A stretch of 64,000 bases of DNA from Accumulibacter appositus. Lineage in GTDB: Bacteria > Pseudomonadota > Gammaproteobacteria > Burkholderiales > Rhodocyclaceae. Positions 34,405 through 43,172 of this stretch are shown in pieces. Each line of letters opens with the position of its first letter. Position 1 is the first letter of the stretch. Below the pieces are notes generated by a model. The model was not told the DNA's origin and ran no database searches. It saw nothing but the letters and a program-made list of their open reading frames with translations. The stretch lies in assembly GCF_035440685.1 (NCBI RefSeq), contig NZ_DAORMW010000015.1; one strand, given 5' to 3'. Made by a program: the position numbers and the translations under genes.

Positions 34405-34543
34405 CGCGCGCATTCTACCGCAGCGATCGACGGGCAATCGCGCTGTCTGCCGCAGCACGAGCTGCCCATCGAAGATGCGCCGCAAATCGGGTACCATGGC
34501 CTGACAGCCTCGTTGATCCAGACCGCAAGAAGTTCCGTCCGTC

Positions 34544-35803
34544 ATGCGCATCCTTTTCGTCCACCAGAACTTTCCCGGGCAATACAAGCATCTCGCACCT
34601 GCACTGGCCAACTCGCCTGGCAATCAGGTCGTTGCCATTGGCGAGGAAGCCAACGTCAAGCGTGCGCAGGGCTTTCATCCGCGCATTCGTATCCTCGCCT
34701 ATCCCGAACCGGTCGGGGCCTCGAAGCAGACGCACCACTACCTGCACAGCTCCGAGGCCGCCGTGCGCCGTGGGCAAGCAGTGCTGCGTCTGGCCATGGC
34801 TTTGCGCAAGCAGGGCTTTGTCCCTGACGTCATCTGCGCACATCCGGCCTGGGGCGAAGCGCTGTTTCTCAAGGACGTCTACCCGGACGCACGCCTGTTG
34901 CTCTATCTCGAGTTCTTTTATCGCGCCCGCGGCTCCGACATGAACTTCGACGAGGAGTTTCCGACCTCGTTCGACGACCAGTGCCGAATCCGTCTGCGCA
35001 ATGCCACCCAACTGATCAGCCTCGAAGCCGCCGACGCCGGCCTCAGCCCGACGCGCTGGCAGCGCGCACAGTATCCGAAGGCGTTTCAAGGTCTGATCGA
35101 GGTGATTCACGACGGCGTGCAGACTGACGTCGTCTGCCCCGGACCGGTCGCCGGATTTGCCCTGCCAGGCGGCGGAACGCTTCGTTCGGGAGACGAGGTG
35201 ATCACCTACGTGGCGCGCAATCTGGAACCGTATCGTGGTTTCCATCGTTTCATGCGCGTCCTGCCAGCGGTGCTGCGCGCACGGCCGAAGGCACAGGTAG
35301 TGATCGTCGGTGGCGACGAAGTCAGCTATGGGCGGCGCCTGCCTGGCGGAGAAAGCTATCGCCAACTCTATTGGCGTGAAGTGGGTGGCCTGCTCGACGG
35401 CGGGCGTGTGCACTTCATGGGCAAGCTGCCCTATCGCCGATTCATCGACATCCTGCGTCTCTCCAGCGCGCATGTCTACCTCACCTACCCGTTCGTCCTA
35501 TCGTGGTCGTTGCTCGAGGCGATGTCCTGCGGCTGCCCGGTGATTGCCTCGGACACGGCACCGGTACGAGAAGTCATGGAAGCCGGTCGCAACGGCCTGC
35601 TGGTCGATTTCTTTTCACAAGAAGCCTTGGCCGAGGCGATCATCTCGGTACTCGAAGATCCCGGCCAGATGACGACTCTGCGCGCGCAAGCCCGTCGGGA
35701 CATCCAGGAGCATCTGGATCTCGAATCGCGGACCTTGCCGCGGCTGCTCGCGCTGGTGGAGCAACTGGCCGAGCGTTCTCGTCCAGGCGGACAGCAGGCC
35801 TGA
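34544..35803 (+). CDS. GT4-family glycosyltransferase
   Basis: 419-residue GT-B glycosyltransferase. The N-terminal domain starts MRILFVHQNFPGQYKHLAPA. The C-terminal donor domain contains ITYVARNLEPYRGFHRFMRV and VVIVGGDEVSYG. The EX7E-type region appears in SWSLLEAMSCGCPVIASDTA and PVREVMEAGRNGLLVDFF. The C-terminal domain binds a nucleotide sugar. The acceptor is unknown; related proteins act in exopolysaccharide or lipopolysaccharide assembly or trehalose/sucrose-type synthesis. No other polysaccharide genes are next to it, so it is a stand-alone gene here. Confidence 0.88.
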   Translation: MRILFVHQNFPGQYKHLAPALANSPGNQVVAIGEEANVKRAQGFHPRIRILAYPEPVGASKQTHHYLHSSEAAVRRGQAVLRLAMALRKQGFVPDVICAHPAWGEALFLKDVYPDARLLLYLEFFYRARGSDMNFDEEFPTSFDDQCRIRLRNATQLISLEAADAGLSPTRWQRAQYPKAFQGLIEVIHDGVQTDVVCPGPVAGFALPGGGTLRSGDEVITYVARNLEPYRGFHRFMRVLPAVLRARPKAQVVIVGGDEVSYGRRLPGGESYRQLYWREVGGLLDGGRVHFMGKLPYRRFIDILRLSSAHVYLTYPFVLSWSLLEAMSCGCPVIASDTAPVREVMEAGRNGLLVDFFSQEALAEAIISVLEDPGQMTTLRAQARRDIQEHLDLESRTLPRLLALVEQLAERSRPGGQQA

Positions 35804-35921
35804 AGCCTCAGGCAACAAGTCGAGAGAGAACGCGGAACTTGTGTGACGTGGTGACTTAGCCGCCAGCATTCAGCACCTTCCGCGGTGCGCCGTCGAAGTC
35901 AACAGCAGGAGCCTACTAGCC

Positions 35922-36404
35922 ATGACCACCATCCAATTCTTGCAGGAACAAGCGCTGTTCGGCGGCGTAGACGATCGTGCGATGGCGGCGATCATCCCCT
36001 TGCTGAGCGAGCTGAACTTTGCAGCCGGCGAGGCGATCGTCAGCGAGGGCGACGACGGCGACACCCTGTTCATCATTTGCAGTGGCTCCGTCGAAGTTCT
36101 GAAGGCAAGCGCTGCCGAAGATGGCCACTTCGAAAAGCGCCTCGCGGTGCTGAAAGTCGGTGACGTTTTTGGGGAGATGGAGCTGATCGACATGCAGCGC
36201 CGCTCGGCAACGGTGCGGGCGCTTGAACCGGTGTCGGCCTTGGCACTGTCCAACGGCGACCTGTTCCTCATCTACGAGTCCGATCTACCGACCTTTACCC
36301 TGATCGTGCTCAATCTGGCCAGGGAATTGAGTCGTCGCCTGCGCACGCTCGACGATCTGGCGGTGCACTACATGGCGATCACGCCGTCAGGCGAGCCGTG
36401 GTAA
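35922..36404 (+). CDS. Stand-alone cyclic-nucleotide-binding-domain protein
   Basis: 160 residues with one cNMP-binding beta-barrel (about 10-130). The segments AGEAIVSEGDDGDTLFIICS and LKVGDVFGEMELIDMQRRSA correspond to the phosphate-binding cassette. There is no DNA-binding helix-turn-helix and no other domain; the last 30 residues are a helix. It may work as a regulatory subunit or adaptor, with cAMP or another ligand. The pocket looks like the Crp/Fnr family's but not a clear cAMP site (the usual RxxA pair reads QRRSATV). The repeat copy B begins directly after its stop codon. Confidence 0.85.
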   Translation: MTTIQFLQEQALFGGVDDRAMAAIIPLLSELNFAAGEAIVSEGDDGDTLFIICSGSVEVLKASAAEDGHFEKRLAVLKVGDVFGEMELIDMQRRSATVRALEPVSALALSNGDLFLIYESDLPTFTLIVLNLARELSRRLRTLDDLAVHYMAITPSGEPW

Positions 36405-36405
36405 T

Positions 36406-36517
36406 GATCATGACATGTCGATATGCCACCGACCATGGAAGTCATGACCGTTCCCCCTCTTTCCCGGCCTTTCTCCCGCGAGGGGAGAAAGGAGATTCGT
36501 GAGTCGCTTGCGCGACT
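36406..36517. repeat. Structured intergenic repeat, copy B
   Basis: Second copy of the element at 31786-31896, again starting right after a stop codon. It keeps a perfect hairpin CTTTCTCCC/GGGAGAAAG and a second hairpin AGTCGC-TTGC-GCGACT. It lies in the 138-base gap between two convergent genes. Confidence 0.75.
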
Positions 36518-36542
36518 TTCACATTAAGCGCGGCTGCCGAGC

Positions 36543-36905
36543 TCACGAGGAGCCTTTCAGCCGGTCCTGCCACGCGCGCATGGCGATGGCGAGGCGGCCG
36601 GACATGGTGATGTACTCGCCATAGAGCAGCGCGTAGGCATCGAGTGGTCTCCCGGACGCCGCCAGTTCGATTACCCGCGCGGCCAGCCGATGGAAGTCGG
36701 CGTGCAAGCGTTTCACATCCTGGTAAACGCTGCTCGCCCGGTCTTCAACCGACAGGCACGGGTCATACAGCCACTTGCCGAATTCGCACTGGTCTTCCGC
36801 CCGGACTTCGGCCACGTCGACGCTCGGATGCGCCTGAACGATGGCGTCCCGCAGATGCGACATCCAGAGCGCGTGATTGCCGATCGCCTTCTCGATATCC
36901 GCCAT
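36543..36905 (-). CDS. Stand-alone CZB (chemoreceptor zinc-binding) domain protein
   Basis: 120 residues. The four zinc ligands of the CZB fold (three His, one Cys) are at H11 (NHALWMSHLRD), C40 (DQCEFGKWLYDP), H68 and H72 (RLHADFHRLAA). CZB domains bind zinc tightly and regulate the diguanylate cyclase DgcZ in E. coli or chemoreceptors. Here no output domain is fused, so it may act on a partner protein in trans. The start is ATG 36905 (MADIEKAIGN); the in-frame extension upstream is Lys/Arg-rich and repetitive. It may be co-transcribed with chrA. Confidence 0.85.
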   Translation of the reverse strand: MADIEKAIGNHALWMSHLRDAIVQAHPSVDVAEVRAEDQCEFGKWLYDPCLSVEDRASSVYQDVKRLHADFHRLAARVIELAASGRPLDAYALLYGEYITMSGRLAIAMRAWQDRLKGSS

Positions 36906-37070
36906 CTTATCCACCCTATTCAGCTTATCCAGCTTATCCACTCTAACCCTCTGAACTTCCGGCTGCGAGTAGCTCGTTGACCCCATGGACTCATTCTACT
37001 CGTTCAAGCGCAGCTTCGTTCGCCAGCCACGACGCACGGCAAACAACGGCAAAGCCCGTGCGGCGAGGCG

Positions 37071-38300
37071 TCACGCCGCGAGGCCGAGACTGCTCAACAG
37101 CCAGCCGGCGGCCGCGCTGGCCATCACCACCAGCCACGGTGGCAGCTTCCAGAACATCAGGGCGATCAGCGCGATCAGTGCCAGGCCGAAATCAGCAGGC
37201 TGGCGTATGGCGCTGGTCCATACCGGCTGATACAGCGCCGCCAGCAGCAGGCCGACGACTGCGCCATTGACGCCAGCCAGGGCCGCTTGGGTGTGACGGC
37301 TGCGGCGCAGCTGCTCCCAGAATGGCAGCGCACCGAAAACGAGCAGAAACGACGGTACGAAAACCGCGACCAGGCAGATCAAGCCGCCCAGCCAGCCGCT
37401 CGGCGCCTGCGTCATCGACGCGCCGAGAAAGGCGGCAAAGGTGAACAACGGTCCAGGCACGGCCTGCGCGGCACCGTAGCCAGCGAGGAAGGAGGCATTG
37501 CTCACCCAGCCAGGAGGCACCACCTCGGCCTGCAGCAGCGGCAGGACGACGTGACCGCCGCCGAAAACCAGTGACCCCGAGCGGTAGAAAGCATCAATCA
37601 TTGCCAAGGTGCTGGCCGGCCATGCCTGTACCGCGATCGGCAAAGCGAGCAGCAGCAACACAAACAGGCCCAGCCAGGCAGTTCCGGCCCGGCGGCTGGC
37701 GACGATCGGCAGGGGCTCGTGCGGCACGTCTTGTGGGGCCTTGAACAGCAACAGGCCCAGGATGCCGGCACCGACGATCACCCCGACCTGCCCCAGGGCG
37801 CTGGGCCAGGCAAGGACCAGGCAGCTGGCGGCCGCCATGATCGTGATCCGCGCCGTGTCGGTGCAAAGATTTCGCGCCATTCCCCAGACAGCTTGCGCGA
37901 CGACTGCCACGGCGACCACTTTGAGGCTATCAAGAACGCCTCCCGGCAGAAGCTCGCCCCAGCTCGCAATGCCCAGCGCGAACACAATCAGGGCAATCGC
38001 CGAGGGCAGCGTGAAACCTGCCCATGCCGCTAGCGCGCCAGCGTAGCCGCCACGCGACAAGCCGAGCGCGATGCCAACCTGGCTGCTCGCCGGGCCGGGC
38101 AGGAATTGGCACAGTGCCACCAGGTCGGCGTAGGCCTGGTCGCTGAGCCAGCCACGGCGGTTGACGAACTCTTCCCGGAAATAGCCCAGGTGCGCAATCG
38201 GCCCCCCGAAGGAAGTCAGCCCCAGACGTAGGAAGATCAGAAAAATAAGCCCCGCGTTGGCTTCTTGCGCAGACGCGCGGTTGGCTACCGGCGATTTCAT
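37071..38300 (-). CDS. chrA: Chromate transporter ChrA
   Basis: 409-residue inner-membrane protein of the long-chain CHR family, made of two homologous halves. Each half starts with the family motif: FLRLGLTSFGGPIAHLGYF and FYRSGSLVFGGGHVVLPLLQ. PGPASSQVGIALGLSRGGYA and VPGPLFTFAAFLGASM are the matching second motifs. About ten hydrophobic segments are visible. ChrA exports chromate and confers resistance. No chrB regulator or chrR reductase is nearby. Confidence 0.93.
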   Translation of the reverse strand: MKSPVANRASAQEANAGLIFLIFLRLGLTSFGGPIAHLGYFREEFVNRRGWLSDQAYADLVALCQFLPGPASSQVGIALGLSRGGYAGALAAWAGFTLPSAIALIVFALGIASWGELLPGGVLDSLKVVAVAVVAQAVWGMARNLCTDTARITIMAAASCLVLAWPSALGQVGVIVGAGILGLLLFKAPQDVPHEPLPIVASRRAGTAWLGLFVLLLLALPIAVQAWPASTLAMIDAFYRSGSLVFGGGHVVLPLLQAEVVPPGWVSNASFLAGYGAAQAVPGPLFTFAAFLGASMTQAPSGWLGGLICLVAVFVPSFLLVFGALPFWEQLRRSRHTQAALAGVNGAVVGLLLAALYQPVWTSAIRQPADFGLALIALIALMFWKLPPWLVVMASAAAGWLLSSLGLAA

Positions 38301-38540
38301 GTTCGCTATCCCTCGTCATTCTGATTGCCCGTCAGGAATGATAAGCGAGGACGGCTGCGCAGTTTTGCGAAGGTTCTTGCGCGATCGGGAAACAGCCTGC
38401 TTGCGCCCGCGTGCCTTGTGAACCTGAGCACCGCCGTGGATGGCCGCGGCTATGCCGCCGCAGCGCAATGCGCTACCATGCGCCGTCAACAGCGAGAGGT
38501 CGGTGTTCGGCGTCAATCAGCCACACAAGGAGAGAGAATC

Positions 38541-38972
38541 ATGGACAAACTCGCCGTGCGCGGGGGTGCAGAGACCGAGGCAATGCTACTGGCAGCGCCC
38601 GAGGAGGAGTACATGTCGGCCAGGCAACTGGCGTTCTTTCGCCAGCGCCTGCGCGAGGAGGAGGAGGCCCTGCTCTCGGCGGTAAAGGAAACCGCCGGTC
38701 ACCTGCAGGAGGCGGAGACCAGTTCCGACTGGAGCGATCGAGCCAGCACCGAGGAAGAGCACACGCTGGAACTGCGCGTTCGCGATCGTGAAAGGAAGCT
38801 GCTGCAGAAGATTCGCGAAGCCCTACGCCGTATTGACGACGGCAGCTACGGCTGGTGCGAGGAAACTGGCGAACCGATCGGTATGGCCCGCCTGCTGGCG
38901 CGCCCGACGGCGAGCCTGAGTCTCGAAGCCCAGGAGCGCCGTGAGCAGAGCAAGCGCCGCTTCGGCGGCTGA
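38541..38972 (+). CDS. DksA/TraR-family regulator lacking most zinc-finger cysteines
   Basis: 143 residues. A helical coiled-coil region (about 28-105) is followed by the globular block DDGSYGWCEETGEPIGMARL and ARPTASLSLEAQERREQSKR. DksA binds RNA polymerase in the secondary channel and, with ppGpp, sets transcription during starvation. The four zinc-binding Cys of E. coli DksA are reduced to one here (positions normally CxxC...CxxC read CEET...SLEA). This resembles the redox-insensitive, zinc-poor DksA proteins of alphaproteobacteria and Pseudomonas DksA2. The start is ATG 38541; AAGGAGAGAG precedes it at eight bases. A canonical dksA probably exists elsewhere. Confidence 0.88.
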   Translation: MDKLAVRGGAETEAMLLAAPEEEYMSARQLAFFRQRLREEEEALLSAVKETAGHLQEAETSSDWSDRASTEEEHTLELRVRDRERKLLQKIREALRRIDDGSYGWCEETGEPIGMARLLARPTASLSLEAQERREQSKRRFGG

Positions 38973-39020
38973 ACCTTAACCTGGCCCGCCTTTCGCTACC
39001 CGCCGTCCGCCAGACCTGCG

Positions 39021-40631
39021 CTACGCCGCGCCTGCCTGGAGCAGGTCGCGGGTCAGCGCTTCGGCAACCCTGATGCCATCGACGCCGGCGGAGAGAATTC
39101 CGCCGGCGTAGCCGGCACCCTCCCCCGCCGGATACAAACCTCTGACGTTCAGGCTCTGAAAATCCACTCCACGGGTGATGCGCAGGGGTGACGAGGTGCG
39201 TGTCTCGACGCCGGTGAGCAGCGCATCGGCCATGGCGAAGCCGGGAATCTGACGCTCGAAGGCCGGCAGGGCTTCGCGGATGGCGGCAATCGCGTAGTCA
39301 GGCAAGGCCGTCGATAGATCGGTCAAGCGGACGCCGGGTTGATAGGAGGGCAGGACGCTCCCGAGATGGCTTGACGGTCGCCCGGCGAGAAAATCGCCGA
39401 CCAGTTGCGCCGGTGCCTCGTAACTGCCCCCACCGAGTTCGAAAGCGCGGCTCTCGAGTTGGCGCTGCAAGTCGATGCCTGCCAGCGGCCCACCCGGGTA
39501 GTCACGCGGCGTAATGCCGACGACGATACCGGCATTGGCGTTGCGTTCATTGCGTGAATACTGGCTCATGCCGTTGGTCACCACCCGCTTCTCTTCCGAA
39601 GTCGCCGCCACCACCGTGCCGCCGGGACACATGCAGAAGCTATACACCGAGCGCCCGTTGCGGCAGTGATGGACCAGCTTGTAGTCGGCGGCACCGAGCA
39701 CCGGATTGCCGGCGTGGGCGCCGAAACGCGCCTTGTCGATCAGCGCTTGCGGGTGTTCGATGCGAAAGCCGATCGAAAACGGTTTGGCTTCCATGAACAC
39801 GCCCGCCTGTTCAAGCATCTCGAAGGTGTCGCGAGCGCTGTGGCCGAGCGCCAGAATCAGCTGCTCGCAAGGCAGTTCTTCGCCTGAAGCCAGGGTCACG
39901 CCAGACACCCGCCCGGCTTTGATGCGCACGGCGGTGACGCGCTGCTGGAAGCGCACCTCGCCACCCAGGCGCTCGATTTCGCGACGCATCTGCTCGACCA
40001 TGCCAACCAGCCGGAAAGTGCCGATGTGCGGCTTGTTTACGTAGAGAATCTCGTCCGGCGCGCCGGCCTTGACGAATTCCTCGAGGACCTTGCGGCCATG
40101 CTGCCGCGGGTCCTTGATCTGGCTGTAGAGCTTGCCGTCGGAAAAGGTGCCGGCCCCGCCTTCGCCGAACTGCACATTCGACTCCGGATCGAGCACTTTC
40201 CTGCGCCATAGTCCCCAGGTGTCCTGCGTGCGCTCGCGCACCGCCTTGCCACGTTCGAGAACGATCGGCCTGAAGCCGGACTGCGCCAGGATCAACGCCG
40301 CAAAAATGCCCGCCGGACCGAAACCGACGATCAAGGGCCGACTGGCCAGCCTCGCAGGCGCACGCCCGACGAAGTGGTAACGCATATCCGGCGCGGCCTG
40401 CACCTGCCGATCGTCCGCAAAGCGGGCAAGCAGGCCCGCCTCGTCCGGCAAGCTCAGGTCGACGCTGTAACTGAAAACCAGCGCGCTCGCCTTGCGTGCA
40501 TCGCAGCTGCGCCGGAAAACACTCAGCTCGCCAATCTCCGGCACGGCAATGCCGAGGCGTGCGGCGACCGCCGCCGCTAGTGCTTCGGGCGGATGGTCGA
40601 TGGGTAAACGGATTTCGCTGACGCGCAACAT
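39021..40631 (-). CDS. FAD-dependent oxidoreductase (COG2509 type)
   Basis: 536-residue flavoprotein with the dinucleotide-binding motif LIVGFGPAGIFAALILAQSG near residue 100. It continues with the family blocks NVQFGEGGAGTFSDGKLYS and YSFCMCPGGTVVAATSEEKR, and ends with GLYPAGEGAGYAGGILSAGVDG. This is the COG2509 group, uncharacterised FAD dehydrogenases usually described as related to geranylgeranyl reductase-like or NAD(FAD)-utilising proteins. The function is unknown. It follows the class II aldolase gene by 32 bases on the same strand and probably shares its transcript. Confidence 0.9.
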   Translation of the reverse strand: MLRVSEIRLPIDHPPEALAAAVAARLGIAVPEIGELSVFRRSCDARKASALVFSYSVDLSLPDEAGLLARFADDRQVQAAPDMRYHFVGRAPARLASRPLIVGFGPAGIFAALILAQSGFRPIVLERGKAVRERTQDTWGLWRRKVLDPESNVQFGEGGAGTFSDGKLYSQIKDPRQHGRKVLEEFVKAGAPDEILYVNKPHIGTFRLVGMVEQMRREIERLGGEVRFQQRVTAVRIKAGRVSGVTLASGEELPCEQLILALGHSARDTFEMLEQAGVFMEAKPFSIGFRIEHPQALIDKARFGAHAGNPVLGAADYKLVHHCRNGRSVYSFCMCPGGTVVAATSEEKRVVTNGMSQYSRNERNANAGIVVGITPRDYPGGPLAGIDLQRQLESRAFELGGGSYEAPAQLVGDFLAGRPSSHLGSVLPSYQPGVRLTDLSTALPDYAIAAIREALPAFERQIPGFAMADALLTGVETRTSSPLRITRGVDFQSLNVRGLYPAGEGAGYAGGILSAGVDGIRVAEALTRDLLQAGAA

Positions 40632-40663
40632 GGTCGTTTGCTTTTCTCCAGGTCCGCCGGCGC

Positions 40664-41305
40664 TCAGGCCTGCTGTCCGTAGCTGGCGAACTTGGCCAGC
40701 ACCGTTGCCATCTCGGCGGCATCGAGCAGCACGGGTTCTCCGAGCTGACAGGCGCGCCAGTACTGTTCACAGAGTGTTTCGAGTTCGACGCCAAGCGCCA
40801 GCGCCTGCTCGAGATCAGTGCCGAGCACCAGCATGCCGTGGTTGCCGAGCAGGCAGGCGCGCCGATCGGCGATCGCACGCAGCACTGCGTCGGACAGGGC
40901 TTGCGTGCCGAAAGTCGCGTAGTCGGCACAGCGCAGGTTGTCGCCACCAAAGCGCGCGATCATGTAGTGAAAGGCCGGGATGTCGCGGCGCAGGCAGGCC
41001 AGGCTGGTGGCGAACGGCGAGTGGGCGTGCAGAATGGCGCCGGCGTCGGGGCGAGCGACGTAGAGATCGCGATGAAAGCGCCACTCGGAGGATGGCAGAC
41101 GGCGGCCTGCGGGCGTCCCATCGAGGCGCATGAAAACGATGTCCTCCGCTTCCAGCGCATCGTAGTCCATGCCCGTCGGGGTGATCAGGAAGCCCGCCCG
41201 TCCGCCGCCAGCGCGGACGCTGAGGTTGCCGGCGGTGCCCCGGTTCAGCCCGGCGGCAGCCATCCGTTGCGCGCTGTCGATCAAATGCTGGCGAAGCTCA
41301 GCCAT
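40664..41305 (-). CDS. Class II aldolase (FucA/Ald2-like)
   Basis: 213-residue zinc aldolase. Zinc ligands are visible in ILHAHSPFATSLACLRRDIP and GNHGMLVLG. PTGMDYDALEAEDIVFM and RLPSSEWRFHRDLYVARP are typical of the FucA-like group. FucA-like aldolases cleave fuculose-1-phosphate, but next to mtnA the family member often acts on methylthioribulose-1-phosphate in the DHAP shunt (known in Rhodospirillum and pathogenic E. coli). MtnB, the dehydratase of the classic pathway, is a related family and an alternative. The start overlaps the mtnA stop by 8 bases, so the two are coupled. Confidence 0.85.
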   Translation of the reverse strand: MAELRQHLIDSAQRMAAAGLNRGTAGNLSVRAGGGRAGFLITPTGMDYDALEAEDIVFMRLDGTPAGRRLPSSEWRFHRDLYVARPDAGAILHAHSPFATSLACLRRDIPAFHYMIARFGGDNLRCADYATFGTQALSDAVLRAIADRRACLLGNHGMLVLGTDLEQALALGVELETLCEQYWRACQLGEPVLLDAAEMATVLAKFASYGQQA

Positions 41306-42383
41306 GTCGCTCCTCCGGATAAAGTGCCAGCAGGCCGTCATGGCTCGCCGGGCAACAGCCGCGTTCGGTGATCAGGGTATTTACCAGTTTCGCCGGCGTG
41401 ACGTCGAAAGCCGGGTTGACGATTGCTTCGCTGCACGGTAGTTGCTGCAACTGTCCGCGGGCGCCAGCCGCATCGCGGCCATGCATGACTCGCAGCTCGT
41501 CGGCGGCGCGCTCCTCGATCGGAATTGCCGCCCCGCTCGGGCAAGAGAAGTCGATCGTCGAGCGCGGCGCAGCGACGTAGAAGGGTACAGCGGCGGCCGC
41601 GGCCGCCAGCGCCTTGAGATAGGTGCCGATCTTGTTGGCAACGTCGCCATTGGCCGCGATGCGATCGGCACCGACGATGACCGCGTCGATGTCGCCGCGC
41701 GCCAGCAGCAGGCCAGCGGCGTTATCGGCGTGGAGCGTGTGCGGCACGCCGTGCTGAGCCAGCTCCCAGGCAGTCAACAGCCCTTGATTGCGCGGCCGCG
41801 TTTCGGAAACCCACACATGGACGTCGATGCCCGCCTCGAAAGCGGCGTAGACCGGCGCCAGCGCCGTACCGTGATCGACGGTTGCCAGCCAGCCGGCGTT
41901 GCAGTGGGTCATGATCGCCAGCCGGCCGCATTCGCCGGCACGCCGGCTCAGCAGTTGCAGGCCATGCTTGCCGATCTGGCGACACTGCTCGACGTCCTCG
42001 TCGGCGATCCTTGCCGCCTCCTGCCAGGCGGCTTCGGCACGCGTTGACGGCGCCAATGGCAACAGGCAGCGCCGCATGCGCGCCAGCGCCCAGCGCAGGT
42101 TCACCGCCGTCGGCCGCGTCGCGGCCAGCCTGTCGACGGCGGTCAGCAGGCTGGCGTCATCGTCGCCCTGGGCCATCGCCAGCGCCACCCCGTAGGCGGC
42201 AGTCACGCCGATCAGCGGCGCGCCGCGGACCTGCATGCTGCAAATTGCCTGCGCCGCCTCCTCCAGACTGGCCAGGCGCAACACGCGATACTCGTGCGGC
42301 AGCGCGGTCTGGTCGATGATCTCGACCGCGTCGGCATTTGCCAGCGGCCAGATCGTTCTTGTCGGCGTGCCATCAACTCTCAT
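41298..42383 (-). CDS. mtnA: Methylthioribose-1-phosphate isomerase
   Basis: 361-residue aldose-ketose isomerase that turns methylthioribose-1-phosphate into methylthioribulose-1-phosphate in the salvage of methylthioadenosine. The active-site Cys is in MTHCNAGWLATVDHGTALAP. The Asp is in VIVGADRIAANGDVANKIGT. GVTAAYGVALAMAQG and the final block complete the eIF2B-like fold. I set the start at ATG 42383 (MRVDGTPTRTI); 42392 is also possible. The downstream aldolase makes the next step. A mtnK kinase or MTA phosphorylase is not in the window. Confidence 0.95.
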   Translation of the reverse strand: MRVDGTPTRTIWPLANADAVEIIDQTALPHEYRVLRLASLEEAAQAICSMQVRGAPLIGVTAAYGVALAMAQGDDDASLLTAVDRLAATRPTAVNLRWALARMRRCLLPLAPSTRAEAAWQEAARIADEDVEQCRQIGKHGLQLLSRRAGECGRLAIMTHCNAGWLATVDHGTALAPVYAAFEAGIDVHVWVSETRPRNQGLLTAWELAQHGVPHTLHADNAAGLLLARGDIDAVIVGADRIAANGDVANKIGTYLKALAAAAAAVPFYVAAPRSTIDFSCPSGAAIPIEERAADELRVMHGRDAAGARGQLQQLPCSEAIVNPAFDVTPAKLVNTLITERGCCPASHDGLLALYPEERHG

Positions 42384-42521
42384 GGCCGCCATTCTAGCAG
42401 TGCGACCAAGCTTGCCGAGCGCTGCTGGCCACGATCGGCGCTTGCCGCATCCCCAAGCGCCGTCCATGTTTGCTATTCTCTGCGCGCTTATCCACCCGCC
42501 CTATTGCCAATGAGGATCTCC

Positions 42522-43091
42522 ATGACTCGCCTGACCGCCGCCAACAGCCGCCGCCGTACCCCTTGCCTGCTCCTTTTGACGCTGGCGGCGTGCACCCTGA
42601 CCAGTACTCTGCACGCCGCCAGCAGCGAGCTGCCGAAGCGCAAACCGGGACTATGGGAGCTCAATACGCGCATGGAAGGCATGCCGTCTATCGGAGCGAT
42701 GCAGCAATGCATTGACCGCGACACGGACGACCTGATGCAACAGCGGGCCGAAAAGGAAAAGCACAACTGCAGTGTTCTGGACGTCAAGACGCAGGGCAAC
42801 AAGGCCACCGTGCACTCGGTCTGCAAGATCGAGGGCAGCACCGCGACGACCGACGCAACCTTCGTCGGCACTTTCGACGTTGCCTACAAAGGCAACATGC
42901 ATACCCGCTTCACACCGCCGCTGCACGGCGTCAGCGAATCGAAAGCCTCCCTCGACGCCCGCTGGATCGGGCCCTGCAAGCCGGGCCAGAAACCGGGAGA
43001 CATATCCATGCCGACCATCGGCGGCATGGACCTCAACGAGATGATGAAGGACCCGCGCGTCCAGGAATTGATGAAGCAGCAGCAGAAGTAA
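42522..43091 (+). CDS. DUF3617-family secreted protein
   Basis: 189 residues with a signal peptide (hydrophobic LLLLTLAACTLTSTLHAASS). The mature part begins with KRKPGLWELNTRMEGMPSI, as in DUF3617 proteins, with Cys residues in QQCIDRDTDDLM, NCSVLDVK and GPCKPGQKPGDIS that could form disulfides. The function of the family is unknown; its members are periplasmic. A region LAACTLTS at the signal peptide end has a Cys but not a good lipobox. GAGGAT precedes ATG 42522. It is divergent from mtnA, with 138 bases between. Confidence 0.85.
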   Translation: MTRLTAANSRRRTPCLLLLTLAACTLTSTLHAASSELPKRKPGLWELNTRMEGMPSIGAMQQCIDRDTDDLMQQRAEKEKHNCSVLDVKTQGNKATVHSVCKIEGSTATTDATFVGTFDVAYKGNMHTRFTPPLHGVSESKASLDARWIGPCKPGQKPGDISMPTIGGMDLNEMMKDPRVQELMKQQQK

Positions 43092-43172
43092 ATATCGCGG
43101 CAGCGGCGGATCCGGCGCCCGCTCGGCTCGCGCGACAGGACTGCGCATGCCGGCGAGCGACGAAATCGGCGA

